Shown piece after piece: positions 1 through 7,766 of a DNA stretch of 64,000 nt. Made by a program: the position numbers and the translations under genes. The stretch's first letter is position 1. Every line of letters starts with the position of its first letter. Source of the stretch: Isoptericola sp. BMS4 (GTDB taxonomy: Bacteria; Actinomycetota; Actinomycetes; Actinomycetales; Cellulomonadaceae); contig NZ_SIRP01000001.1 in assembly GCF_011634835.1 (NCBI RefSeq), positions 1-64,000 on the forward strand, given 5' to 3'. The notes under the pieces were generated by a model that saw only the letters and a list, made by a program, of their open reading frames with translations, did not search any database and was not told where the DNA came from.

Positions 1-383
1 ACGAAGTGGAACGTGGTGTCCGACAACGTGAACGACGGGCGCGGGTGGTGCGTCATGACGAATACTGGGGTGTGGAACGGCGGCTCGTCGCCCCACCAGC
101 CGCGCCAGTCGTGGTCGGCCCACGGACCCCGCTGGGGCCCGAACTTGTTGCGGCCCATGATCTCGGCCCCGATGTTCCGGTCGAAGTCCCGCACCAGGTG
201 GTCGTCGAGCCCCCGGCCGCCCCCCGGCTCGGTGCGGCCCGGCCAGCTCGCGGTCGCCATGGCCCAGGCGTGCAGGGCCTCGGGGTCGACCGACCCGAAC
301 GGGCGCTCGAGGCTCTGGTGCTCCCCGGCGCCGTACCCGTCGGTCGAGACGGCGAAGTTCTGGACCTTCAGCAACTGACCCAT
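1..383 (-). CDS. Dihydrofolate-reductase-family protein (RibD C-terminal type), partial
   Basis: The gene runs off the left window edge, so only the first 127 or so residues are visible. The ATG at 383 has a GAAGGGA ribosome site five bases upstream. The protein opens with MGQLLKVQNFAVSTDGYGAG, then a region with GRNKFGPQRGPW and PVFVMTHHPRP. This pattern is typical of the small YyaP/RibD-C dihydrofolate-reductase-like family, which binds NADPH, although substrates of most members are unknown. It is divergent from csoR with 106 bases between, and nothing ties it to copper. The family call rests on recalled motifs; the C-terminal half lies outside the window. Confidence 0.8.
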   Translation of the reverse strand, partial: MGQLLKVQNFAVSTDGYGAGEHQSLERPFGSVDPEALHAWAMATASWPGRTEPGGGRGLDDHLVRDFDRNIGAEIMGRNKFGPQRGPWADHDWRGWWGDEPPFHTPVFVMTHHPRPSFTLSDTTFHF

Positions 384-454
384 GTGGTTCCCTTCGTGAG
401 TGGTGGTGAGGGGTGGACGACGTGGGCGCGCCGGACTCATCGATCGCCGCACCA

Positions 455-483
455 TTGCACCCCTTACCCCCTAGGGGTATGCT
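455..483 (+). promoter_or_regulatory. csoR promoter with CsoR operator in the spacer
   Basis: A -35 TTGCAC (455-460) and a -10 TATGCT (478-483) are separated by exactly 17 bases. The spacer holds TACCCCCTAGGGGTA (465-479), a G/C-rich palindrome of the kind bound by copper-sensing CsoR proteins. Bound repressor would cover the spacer and reach the -10. The ATG at 490 follows the -10 by six bases, so the mRNA is probably leaderless. Autoregulation of the csoR-copZ-copA group is inferred. Confidence 0.78.
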
Positions 484-489
484 CGCCGC

Positions 490-834
490 ATGACCGACAC
501 CACCGCACCCGCCGACGCCGTCGCGCAGGGCGACGCGCACGAGCACGACGCCCCGCACGGCTACGCGTCCGACAAGGCCGCCTACCTCAAGCGCATGCGG
601 CGCATCGAGGGCCAGGTCCGCGGGATCGCGCGCATGATCGACGAGGACGTGTACTGCATCGACATCCTCACGCAGGTGTCGGCGGTCACCAAGGCCCTCC
701 AGTCGGTCAGCGTCGCGCTCGTCGAGGACCACCTCGGCCACTGCGTCGTCGACGCCGCCCGGCAGTCCGAGGCCGAGGGCGCCGCCAAGGTCAAGGAGGC
801 CGCCGACGCCATCGGCCGCCTGGTCCGTAGCTGA
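490..834 (+). CDS. csoR: Copper-sensing repressor CsoR
   Basis: A 114-residue DUF156/CsoR-family repressor. The all-helical core starts near residue 29 ([18 protein letters not shown]). The Cu(I) ligand triad is intact: C56 in YCIDILTQ, H81 and C85 in EDHLGHC, with the same 25- and 29-residue spacing as Mycobacterium tuberculosis CsoR. In that family Cu(I) binding releases the repressor from DNA. The N-terminal 25 residues are variable and contain HEHD. It lies 26 bases before copZ, and a palindromic CsoR-type operator sits between its -35 and -10. There is no ribosome site, consistent with leaderless translation. Confidence 0.93.
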   Translation: MTDTTAPADAVAQGDAHEHDAPHGYASDKAAYLKRMRRIEGQVRGIARMIDEDVYCIDILTQVSAVTKALQSVSVALVEDHLGHCVVDAARQSEAEGAAKVKEAADAIGRLVRS

Positions 835-860
835 CAACCCTCCTGAAGGAGCACCCACCG

Positions 861-1226
861 ATGAGCACCGTCACCACCCTCGGCGTCACCGGGATGACCT
901 GCGGCAACTGCGTCGCCCACGTCGCCAAGGACGTCTCCGCCGTGCCCGGCGTCGCGGACGTCAGCGTCGAGCTGCACGCCGGCGGCACCTCCGAGGTGAC
1001 CGTCTTCTCCGACACCCCGCTCGACGAGGCCGCCCTGCGCGAGGCCGTCGACGAGGCCGGGTACGAGGTCGCGAGCGTCGCCGTGCAGACCGACGCCCTC
1101 GCCGCCCAGCAGGCCGCCCAGGCGCCCGCCCGCCAGGAGGCGCACGACTGCGCCTGCGGCTGCGGCACCGCCGACGCCGCGCCCGCGCGGAAGACGTACG
1201 ACCTGGCGGTCCCGCCGCGCGCCTGA
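861..1226 (+). CDS. copZ: Copper chaperone (HMA domain) CopZ-like
   Basis: The first 75 or so residues form a heavy-metal-associated domain with the Cu(I)-binding GMTCGNC motif (C14 and C17). The role expected from the family is to bind cytosolic Cu(I) and pass it to CopA or CsoR. A GAAGGAG ribosome site precedes the ATG. At 121 residues it is longer than the usual 70. The extra C-terminal tail is Ala/Gln-rich and contains H95, C97, C99 and C101 (HDCACGCG), a possible second thiol metal site not present in standard CopZ. The 185-base gap to copA holds no clear signal. Copper specificity is inferred from the neighbours. Confidence 0.88.
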   Translation: MSTVTTLGVTGMTCGNCVAHVAKDVSAVPGVADVSVELHAGGTSEVTVFSDTPLDEAALREAVDEAGYEVASVAVQTDALAAQQAAQAPARQEAHDCACGCGTADAAPARKTYDLAVPPRA

Positions 1227-1411
1227 CCGCGCCGACGACGCACCGCCGTCGTTCCCCGCGGACCGTCTGCCATCCCGTCGCGCCGCTCCCGGCGACGCAG
1301 ACCCTCCGCGCCGCGCCGACCCGCACCCCCCGGGCCGGCGCCCCCACCGCGACACCGTCGCCCCGGAACGTCGCGGGTGATCTCCTTCTCAGCTTCTCCG
1401 GAGTCACCCAC

Positions 1412-3928
1412 ATGAGCACCCCCACCCAGTCGCCCCCGTGGCCGCACGCCGAGATCGACCTCGCGATCGAGGGCATGACCTGCGCCTCCTGCGTCGCCCG
1501 CGTCGAGAAGCGGCTCAACCGCGTCGACGGCGTCACCGCCACCGTCAACCTGCCGCTGGAGAGCGCGCACGTCGAGCTCACCGGGCCCGTCGACGACGAG
1601 GCCCTGCTGGCCGCCGTCGAGGCCGCCGGCTACACCGCCCACGTCACCGGGCGTCACGAGACCGCCCCTCCCCCGGCCGCCGCGCCCGACGCCGGCCCGA
1701 CCCCTGCTGCCGCCGAGGAGCCCGCCCCGGACGTCGACGCCGGCGCGCCCGCACCGGCCGTCGATGCGCGCGGCACGGACCTGCGCCGCCGCCTGCGGGC
1801 GTCCACCGTGCTCACGGTGCCGGTCGTGGCGTTGTCGATGATCCCGGCGCTGCAGCTCCCGGGCTGGCAGTGGCTCGTCGCCGCGCTCGCGCTGCCGGTC
1901 GTCACGTGGGGCGCGTGGCCCTTCCACACGGCGGCCGCCCGGGCCGCACGCCACGGCGCGTCGACGATGGACACCCTCGTCTCCCTCGGCGTCGTCGCCG
2001 CGACCCTGTGGTCGCTGTGGGCCCTGCTGCTCGGCGGCGCCGGCGAGATCGGCATGACGATGCGCCCGTCCCTGCTCCCGTCCGCCGCGCACGGCACGCC
2101 GGAGCTGTACTTCGAGGTCGCCGCCGTCGTCACCACGTTCCTGCTCGCCGGGCGCTACGCGGAGCACCGCTCCCGCCGCCGCGCCGGCGACGCCCTGCGC
2201 TCCCTGCTGGAGCTGGGCGCCAAGGACGCGGAGCGGGTGCGGCTCGCCGCCGACGGCTCCCCCGCCGTCGGGCCCGACGGCGCCCGGCTCACCGAGCGCG
2301 TGCCCGTCGCGGAGCTGGCGGTCGGCGACGTCTTCGCCGTCCGCCCCGGCGAGAAGGTCGCCACCGACGGCGAGGTCGTCGAGGGCGCCAGCGCCGTGGA
2401 CACCTCGCTGCTCACCGGCGAGCCCGTGCCGGTGGACGTCGGCGTGGGCGACGCCGTCACCGGCGCGACCGTCAACACGTCCGGGCACCTGCTGGTGCGC
2501 GCCACCCGCGTGGGCTCCGAGACGACGCTCGCGCAGATCGGACGGCTCGTCGCCCGGGCGCAGACCGGCAAGGCCCCGGTCGCACGGCTCGCCGACCGGA
2601 TCTCGGCGGTGTTCGTGCCGATCGTGCTCGGGCTGTCCGTGCTGACGCTGGTCGGCTGGCTGCTCGTCGGCGCGGACGTCCAGCTCGCGTTCACCGCCGC
2701 CGTCGCGGTGCTGATCATCGCGTGCCCCTGCGCCCTCGGGCTGGCGACGCCGACGGCGCTGCTGGTCGGCACGGGCCGCGGCGCCCAGCTCGGCGTGCTC
2801 ATCAAGGGCCCGGAGATCCTGGAGTCCACGCGCCGCATCGACACCGTGGTGCTCGACAAGACGGGCACCGTCACGCAGGGCTGCATGCGGGTGGAGCGCG
2901 TCGTCGCCACCGAGTTGTCAGACCCTGCGCGAGGTATACGCCGCGCACAGCCTGACAACTCGCGCCAGGACGAGGTGCTGGCCTACGCCGGCACCGTCGA
3001 GGCCCTGAGCGAGCACCCGATCGCCCGCGCCATCACCGACGCCGCTACGGAGTTGTCAGGCCCCGCGCGGGACATGCACCGCGCAGGGCCTGACAACTCG
3101 ACAGGAGCGGGGGCCGACGGCGTCGCGATCGGGTCGCTGCAGGCCTTCGACTTCCGGGCCACGCCCGGCGGCGGGGTCGAGGCCGTCGTACGTCGCGCGC
3201 ACTCCGGGCTCGCACCCGACGGCGGGCTCAACGCCCGGCGGGTCCTCGTCGGACAGCCCGCGTGGCTCGACCGGGAAGGCGTCACGCTCCCCGACGACCT
3301 CGCCGCGGCGTTCGCCGAGGCGGAGTCCACCGGGGCGAGCGCCGTCGTCGTCGCCTGGGACGGCGCCGCTCGCGGCATGATCGTGCTGCGCGACCCCGTG
3401 AAGCCGACGTCCGCCCAGGCCGTGACCGAGCTGCGCGAGCTCGGGCTGCGGCCCGTGCTGCTCACCGGCGACGGCGAGGGCGCGGCCCGCGTCGCCGCCC
3501 GCGAGGTCGGCATCGCCGACGACGACGTGATCGCGCGCGTGCTGCCCGACCAGAAGGTCGACGTCGTCAGGCGCCTGCAGGACGAGGGGCACGTCGTGGC
3601 GATGGTCGGCGACGGCGTGAACGACGCCGCCGCCCTGGCCACCGCCGACCTCGGGCTGGCCATGGGCACGGGCACCGACGTCGCCATCGAGGCCGGCGAC
3701 CTCACGCTGGTGCGCGGCGACCTGCGCTCCGTCCCGACGGCGGTGCGCCTGTCCCGGGGCACGCTGCGGGTGATCAAGCAGAACCTGTTCTGGGCGTTCG
3801 CCTACAACGTCGCCGCGATCCCGCTCGCCGCCGCGGGACTGCTCAACCCGATGATCGCCGGGGCCGCCATGGCCGCGTCGTCCGTCATCGTCGTCGGCAA
3901 CTCGCTGCGTCTGCGCCGGGCGGGCTGA
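1412..3928 (+). CDS. copA: Copper-exporting P1B-type ATPase CopA
   Basis: An 838-residue P-type ATPase that exports Cu(I) across the membrane. It has an N-terminal HMA domain (GMTCASC, C24 and C27), a low-complexity Ala/Pro linker, the transmembrane CPC metal site (438-440), the phosphorylation motif DKTGT (D482), SEHP in the nucleotide-binding domain (533-536) and GDGVND near 733-738. The ATG has GGAG eight bases upstream. Oddly, two related 17-residue segments (501-517 and 547-563) are encoded by 51-bp palindromes and lie in the nucleotide-binding domain, one on each side of the SEHP helix. A further loop near residues 595-610 ([15 protein letters not shown]) is also longer than in usual CopA. 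All catalytic motifs are intact, so the enzyme is probably active. Confidence 0.93.
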   Translation: MSTPTQSPPWPHAEIDLAIEGMTCASCVARVEKRLNRVDGVTATVNLPLESAHVELTGPVDDEALLAAVEAAGYTAHVTGRHETAPPPAAAPDAGPTPAAAEEPAPDVDAGAPAPAVDARGTDLRRRLRASTVLTVPVVALSMIPALQLPGWQWLVAALALPVVTWGAWPFHTAAARAARHGASTMDTLVSLGVVAATLWSLWALLLGGAGEIGMTMRPSLLPSAAHGTPELYFEVAAVVTTFLLAGRYAEHRSRRRAGDALRSLLELGAKDAERVRLAADGSPAVGPDGARLTERVPVAELAVGDVFAVRPGEKVATDGEVVEGASAVDTSLLTGEPVPVDVGVGDAVTGATVNTSGHLLVRATRVGSETTLAQIGRLVARAQTGKAPVARLADRISAVFVPIVLGLSVLTLVGWLLVGADVQLAFTAAVAVLIIACPCALGLATPTALLVGTGRGAQLGVLIKGPEILESTRRIDTVVLDKTGTVTQGCMRVERVVATELSDPARGIRRAQPDNSRQDEVLAYAGTVEALSEHPIARAITDAATELSGPARDMHRAGPDNSTGAGADGVAIGSLQAFDFRATPGGGVEAVVRRAHSGLAPDGGLNARRVLVGQPAWLDREGVTLPDDLAAAFAEAESTGASAVVVAWDGAARGMIVLRDPVKPTSAQAVTELRELGLRPVLLTGDGEGAARVAAREVGIADDDVIARVLPDQKVDVVRRLQDEGHVVAMVGDGVNDAAALATADLGLAMGTGTDVAIEAGDLTLVRGDLRSVPTAVRLSRGTLRVIKQNLFWAFAYNVAAIPLAAAGLLNPMIAGAAMAASSVIVVGNSLRLRRAG
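2911..2962. repeat. In-frame palindromic element D1 inside copA
   Basis: An inverted repeat with arms beginning CGAGTTGTCAG, a GC-rich middle and a GTATAC centre. It is read in frame as [17 protein letters not shown]. It matches element D2 at 42 of 51 positions, and seven of the nine differences are transitions. The usual CopA family has a short loop here, so it looks like an insertion that kept the frame. Confidence 0.85.
3050..3100. repeat. In-frame palindromic element D2 inside copA
   Basis: A second copy of the D element, with arms GAGTTGTCAGGCCC and GGGCCTGACAACTC around an ACATGC centre. It encodes [17 protein letters not shown] in the same orientation and reading frame as D1, 29 codons downstream. 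Its arms are better matched than those of D1, suggesting it is younger or better preserved. Confidence 0.85.
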
Positions 3929-3936
3929 GGGCGACC

Positions 3937-4050
3937 GGGCGCTCGGGTGGGGACTCTCGCCGCGAGGCGCGCCATCCGCCTCGCTCGTCCCTCGCTCGGC
4001 TCCCGCCAGGCCCGACCAGCCTCTCGGCGCGAGTCCCCACCCGAGCGCCC
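3937..4050. repeat. Long imperfect inverted repeat between convergent genes
   Basis: Arms of about 32 bases starting GGGCGCTCGGGTGGGGACTC enclose a loop of about 50 bases. It lies between the copA stop and the convergent ABC permease. It could form a bidirectional terminator-like hairpin, although there is no U tract. The long loop is unusual for a plain terminator. No second copy was found in this window. Confidence 0.6.
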
Positions 4051-4099
4051 TCGTGAACCGGCCCGGCGGAACGCTGCCGTCGCCGCCCCGACCCGGACC

Positions 4100-4894
4100 T
4101 CAGCGGAAGCGGCGGCCCTCGTCGCGGCGGTAGGCCCACGCGGCGAGGGCGGCGAACACCACCGTCCAGCCGAGCAGCACCGGCCAGGCCAGGGCGTAGG
4201 CGGGCTCGCCGGTGAGCGCCTGCACCAGCAGGTCACGACCGGCGCGGGTCGGGGTGGCCTGCGAGATCGCGTCGAGCCACGACGGGAACATCATCGGCGG
4301 CAGGAACAGCCCGCCGGCGAACGCCAGCGGGAACAGGACCACCTGCACGACGGCCAGCGCGGCCTTCGCGGTGAGCGAGTACCCGATGGCCATGCCGAGC
4401 AGCACGAACGGCGCCGAGCACACCAGGATGATGCCGACCCCGGCGAGGACCTGGAGCAGGGTCGCCGACGCGGCCGTGAACAGCCACGCGATGACGATCA
4501 GCGGCACCAGACCGAACAGGGCGAAGATCGCGCCGTTGAGGACTCGGGCGACCATGCGCGGCCCCGGGCCGGCGGGCAGGGAGCGCACGTACGGGTCGAA
4601 GGGGAGCTGGCGGTCCTCCGCGACGCCCAGCCCGTAGGTGAACAGGCTGGCGGAGCACACGGCGAAGAACGACAGCCCGGCCACCGCCATCGTCGCCCAC
4701 TCCGGGTTCTGCGCCACGTCGGTCTGCGGGACGACGAAGAAGAACATCGCCAGGGCGGGGAACAGCGCGTTGCCGAGCACCGCCATCGGGATCCGCACGG
4801 TCTCGACGAACTGGTACCTCAGGTGCAGCCACGTCAGCCGGGCGGGGTTCACCGTCGTCGCGGACGGCGCCGCCGTCGTGGTCGTCGTGCTCAT
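4100..4894 (-). CDS. ABC-2 type transporter permease
   Basis: A 264-residue membrane protein with about six hydrophobic segments and the shape of an ABC-2 (DrrB-like) export permease. The N-terminal cytosolic part (TWLHLRYQFVETVRIP) precedes the first membrane span. Its ATG overlaps the stop of the ATPase gene by four bases (ATGA), so the two are translationally coupled and should form one transporter. The open frame extends further upstream, but that part is antisense or out-of-frame reading of the ATPase; the ATGA start is the natural one. The substrate cannot be read from sequence; drugs, lipids or peptides are typical for the family. Confidence 0.85.
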   Translation of the reverse strand: MSTTTTTAAPSATTVNPARLTWLHLRYQFVETVRIPMAVLGNALFPALAMFFFVVPQTDVAQNPEWATMAVAGLSFFAVCSASLFTYGLGVAEDRQLPFDPYVRSLPAGPGPRMVARVLNGAIFALFGLVPLIVIAWLFTAASATLLQVLAGVGIILVCSAPFVLLGMAIGYSLTAKAALAVVQVVLFPLAFAGGLFLPPMMFPSWLDAISQATPTRAGRDLLVQALTGEPAYALAWPVLLGWTVVFAALAAWAYRRDEGRRFR

Positions 4895-5817
4895 CGTTCC
4901 GCTCCTTCCAGGGCGGCCGCGGCCGGCGCGGCAGGGTCGGCCACCATCTCGGCGAACGCCTCCTCGAGGCTCGCGCCCCGGATCTCCATGTCCCGGAACG
5001 CGACGTCGGCCCGCACGAGGTCGCGGACGAGCGCGTCGGCGTCGGGCGTGAAGAGGGTCTGCCGCTCGCCGTCGGCCGCGGCGGGGCCGGCGGCCTCGCT
5101 GCGGGCGACGCCGGGCCAGCCGGACAGGTCGTGCGGGCTGGTCAGCACGACGCGCCGCAGGGACACCTGCCGCAGGATCGCGTCGAGCGTGTCGTCGGCG
5201 CGCACGACGCCGCGGTCGATGACGACGACGCGCTCCGCGAGGGCCTGCACCTCCTCGAGGTAGTGGCTGGTGAGCAGCACGGTGCCGCCGTCGGCGTGGT
5301 ACTCGCGGACGGCGTCCCACAGTGCCTGGCGGGCGCCGACGTCGAGGCCCGTGGTGGGCTCGTCGAGCAGCACCACGCGGGGGCGGCCGACGAGCGAGAG
5401 CGCGACCGCGAGCCGGCGCTTCTGCCCGCCCGACAGCGCGCCGGTCTGCTTGCGCGCCGCCTCGGCCAGGCCGAACCGGTCGAGCAGCTCCGCCGTCGGC
5501 ACGGGGTCCGGGTAGTGGCCGCCGACGAAGTCGACGACCTCCCGCACCCGCAGGGTGGGGGGCAGGCCGGTCTCCTGCGGCGTCAGCCCGAGCCCCAGGC
5601 GGGCACGGGCGTCGCGCGGGTCGCCGCCGAGCAGACGCACGGTGCCGGCGTCGGGCCGGCGCTGGCCGCTCACCAGGGAGAGCAGCGTGGACTTGCCGGC
5701 GCCGTTGGGCCCGAGCAGCCCCACGAGCTCGCCGGGCGCGACGTCGAGGGACACGTCGTCGAGCGCGACGACGCCGCCGAACCTCCGTGTCACGTGGTCG
5801 ATCCGGATGGCGGTCAT
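4891..5817 (-). CDS. ABC exporter ATP-binding protein
   Basis: A 308-residue ATPase subunit of the DrrA/CcmA type. Walker A is GPNGAGKST (about 35-43), the signature is LSGGQKRR, Walker B is VVLLDEPTTGLD and the switch histidine is in LLTSHYLEE. The C-terminal 80 residues form the extension common in drug-export ATPases. It overlaps the upstream regulator gene and the downstream permease gene by four bases each, so the order is membrane protein, regulator, ATPase, permease in one operon. It should energise export by the permease encoded at 4100-4894. Confidence 0.92.
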   Translation of the reverse strand: MTAIRIDHVTRRFGGVVALDDVSLDVAPGELVGLLGPNGAGKSTLLSLVSGQRRPDAGTVRLLGGDPRDARARLGLGLTPQETGLPPTLRVREVVDFVGGHYPDPVPTAELLDRFGLAEAARKQTGALSGGQKRRLAVALSLVGRPRVVLLDEPTTGLDVGARQALWDAVREYHADGGTVLLTSHYLEEVQALAERVVVIDRGVVRADDTLDAILRQVSLRRVVLTSPHDLSGWPGVARSEAAGPAAADGERQTLFTPDADALVRDLVRADVAFRDMEIRGASLEEAFAEMVADPAAPAAAALEGAER

Positions 5818-6113
5818 GCCCGTGCTCCTTTCAGCAGGTCCGTGAGGGCGGCGGTGTAGTCCTCGAACGCGCGCCGACCGGAGGTGGTGAGCGCGAGGTA
5901 GGTGACCGGCCTGCGGCCGGCGAACGTCTTGGCGACGCGCACGTACCCGGCCTCCTCGAGCTTGCGCAGGTGGGTGGACAGGTTGCCGGCGGTCATGTCG
6001 AGCAGCTTCTGGAGCTTGGGGAACGCGATCTCGTCGTCGTGGGGCAGGGTGGCGAGCGTCGAGACGACCCGCAGGCGCGCGGGCGCGTGGATGACGGCGT
6101 CGAGCTCAGTCAT
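5814..6113 (-). CDS. Winged-helix transcriptional regulator (ArsR/MarR-like)
   Basis: A 99-residue single-domain winged-helix protein. The core (FPKLQKLLDMTAGNLSTHLRKLEEAGYVRV) is the recognition helix and wing of the small regulators often paired with ABC exporters. The start at 6113 overlaps the upstream membrane-protein gene by eight bases, and its stop overlaps the ATPase start. It likely controls its own operon; a perfect 15-bp palindrome lies just upstream of the first gene and is the natural candidate operator. The inducing signal is unknown. Confidence 0.87.
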   Translation of the reverse strand: MTELDAVIHAPARLRVVSTLATLPHDDEIAFPKLQKLLDMTAGNLSTHLRKLEEAGYVRVAKTFAGRRPVTYLALTTSGRRAFEDYTAALTDLLKGARA

Positions 6114-6750
6114 CGGCCGTCCCGCCCTCGCCGAGGGCGGCGCGCCGGCGCCTCTGGACGACGTGCGCGAGGACGGCCATGACGAGGAACCCACCTCCGC
6201 CGGCGGTGGCCAGCAGCAGGTAGCTGCCGGGGATGCCTGCCACGGTGGCGACGCCACCGACGAGGAGTATCCACAGCCCGAGGACGAACACGCCCGAGTC
6301 GCAGAAGAGAGCACCGCCCGCGAGGTACATCAGCCCGACGATCACGCAGGCCAGCGCGTTGGCGATCAGCCCGATGACCTCGTCCGACGCGCCGGCCCGG
6401 GCCACGCCCGAGATGATGAAGGGATAGGCGAGGAAGCCGAGCATCCACGACCACCCGTACATCGCGCCGGCACGGGTGCTCGGCCCCCGGGTGCCGGCGC
6501 TGCGCCGGACGGTGTGGACGATGGTGATCGCCGTCGCCACCCCCAGCAGGGCGAAGAACACCGCGAACCCGGGGCCGGACGGCGCTCCCCCGGCCCCCCG
6601 GGCACTTGTCCACAGGACGGTGTACCCGACGGCCCAGGCGATCCCCCAGACCAGGTAGAGCAGGCGGACGTCCGGCTCCGTCCCGGTGCGGGCCTGCTCC
6701 TGGCTCTCGCGGATCATGCGCAGCGAGGCGGCAGGGTCGAGGTCGTTCAT
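6106..6750 (-). CDS. Hypothetical membrane protein, first gene of ABC operon
   Basis: A 214-residue protein with an acidic N-terminus (MNDLDPAASLRMIRESQEQAR) and about six predicted membrane spans, ending in a basic RRRRAA tail. I chose the ATG at 6750 because GGAGGAG lies four to ten bases upstream; a GTG further out lacks this and falls inside the palindrome. It overlaps the regulator gene by eight bases. Proteins of this layout often head regulator/ABC operons in actinobacteria, but I do not recognise a function. It may be an accessory subunit or sensor. Confidence 0.75.
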   Translation of the reverse strand: MNDLDPAASLRMIRESQEQARTGTEPDVRLLYLVWGIAWAVGYTVLWTSARGAGGAPSGPGFAVFFALLGVATAITIVHTVRRSAGTRGPSTRAGAMYGWSWMLGFLAYPFIISGVARAGASDEVIGLIANALACVIVGLMYLAGGALFCDSGVFVLGLWILLVGGVATVAGIPGSYLLLATAGGGGFLVMAVLAHVVQRRRRAALGEGGTADD

Positions 6751-6763
6751 GAGCTCCTCCGAG

Positions 6764-6778
6764 GTTTGCACTGCAAAC
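6764..6778. promoter_or_regulatory. Perfect palindromic operator GTTTGCACTGCAAAC
   Basis: A 7-1-7 perfect palindrome located 14 bases before the ATG at 6750. On the minus strand TAGTTT (6780-6775) could be the -10, so a bound regulator would block transcription start. The winged-helix regulator encoded third-to-last in the operon is the likely ligand; this is inferred from position only. Confidence 0.65.
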
Positions 6779-6818
6779 TACTCTGCCATGCCCGATCTTA
6801 CGGCGCCAGCCCCCGGGC

Positions 6819-6878
6819 GTTGTGGGCGCGCGTTTGGCGCTATTCCCGACGGAATAGCGCCAAACTCGCGCCCACAAC
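6819..6878. repeat. Palindromic element A, copy A1
   Basis: A 60-bp near-perfect inverted repeat with arms GTTGTGGGCGCG-N-GTTTGGCGCTATTCC and a CGAC-like centre. One mismatch is seen in the 28-bp arms. It lies between two divergent genes, so it cannot be a simple terminator here. Its right arm reaches the -35 zone of the CPBP gene. Copies A2 and A3 are at 38380 and 39716. Confidence 0.85.
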
Positions 6879-6908
6879 ACGTGCAGGGAGGGGTGCTATA
6901 ACCGGACG

Positions 6909-7766
6909 GTGCCCGACGCGCAGACCACCACCGCCCGCCGCTGGACCCCGCCGGGCCCCGCGGCACCCGCCACGACCCCCTCGGACCGCCGGCGGGCGGC
7001 CGCGGAGATCTGGATCGTGCTCGGGCTGAGCCTGGGGCAGAGCGCCGTCTACGCCGTCGTCAACATCATCGCGAGGCTCAGCGCCGACACCCCGCTGGCG
7101 GAGCAGTCGGCGACCCTCAACGCGAGCCAGTCGGAGCGCTCGCTGCTCGACCTCGTGTACCAGCTCCTCGGCGTCTTCTTCGCGCTCGTCCCCGTCGCCC
7201 TGGCCCTGTACCTGCTCAGCGGGCGCGCCTCGGCGACGTGGCTCGGCACCCGCCGCCGGATCGGCCTCGACTGGGGCCTGCGCGGGTCACGACCGGGCCG
7301 GGACCTCGCGTGGGGCGTCGCCCTGGCCGCCGCCATCGGCATCCCCGGGCTGGCGTTCTACCTGCTGGGGCGGCTGCTGGGGATCACGGTCGCCGTCGAG
7401 GCCAGCGCCCTGAACAGCGCCTGGTGGACCGTGCCCGTGCTCGTCCTCGCGGCGCTGCAGAACGGGCTGCTCGAGGAGGTCGTCGCCGTCGCCTACCTGC
7501 ACGAGCGCACGCGCGACCTCGGGTGGCACCGGGTGCGCTTCGTGGTGGCGAGCGCGCTGCTGCGCGGCTCGTACCACCTGTACCAGGGCATCGGGCCGTT
7601 CGTCGGCAACGTCGTCATGGGCGTCGTCTTCGCCTGGTTCTACACCAGCCGCTGGGGCCGGCACCGGGTGCTACCGCTCGTCGTCGCGCACACCCTGCTC
7701 GACGTCGTCGCCTTCGTGGGCTACGCCCTCCTGCCCGCGGGCGCCAAGGAGGCGCTCGGTCTCTGA
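6909..7766 (+). CDS. CPBP (CAAX/ABI) family intramembrane metalloprotease
   Basis: A 285-residue multi-span protein. The family motifs are in order: EEVVAVAYLHERTR (EExxxR type), a membrane helix with SYHLYQG (FxxxH-like), and VVAHTLLD (HxxxD/N). These residues form the glutamate/histidine site of CPBP proteases. The GTG start lies six bases after TATAAC (6897-6902), which fits a leaderless mRNA. The N-terminal 35 residues are a polar tail. The 3' end overlaps the convergent HdeD-like gene by 96 bases. Substrates are unknown for most bacterial members. Confidence 0.86.
   Translation: MPDAQTTTARRWTPPGPAAPATTPSDRRRAAAEIWIVLGLSLGQSAVYAVVNIIARLSADTPLAEQSATLNASQSERSLLDLVYQLLGVFFALVPVALALYLLSGRASATWLGTRRRIGLDWGLRGSRPGRDLAWGVALAAAIGIPGLAFYLLGRLLGITVAVEASALNSAWWTVPVLVLAALQNGLLEEVVAVAYLHERTRDLGWHRVRFVVASALLRGSYHLYQGIGPFVGNVVMGVVFAWFYTSRWGRHRVLPLVVAHTLLDVVAFVGYALLPAGAKEALGL

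Noticed and set aside
3190-3240. A third element in copA ([15 protein letters not shown] loop)
   Set aside because: The loop is longer than usual, but its DNA is not palindromic and does not match D1 or D2.
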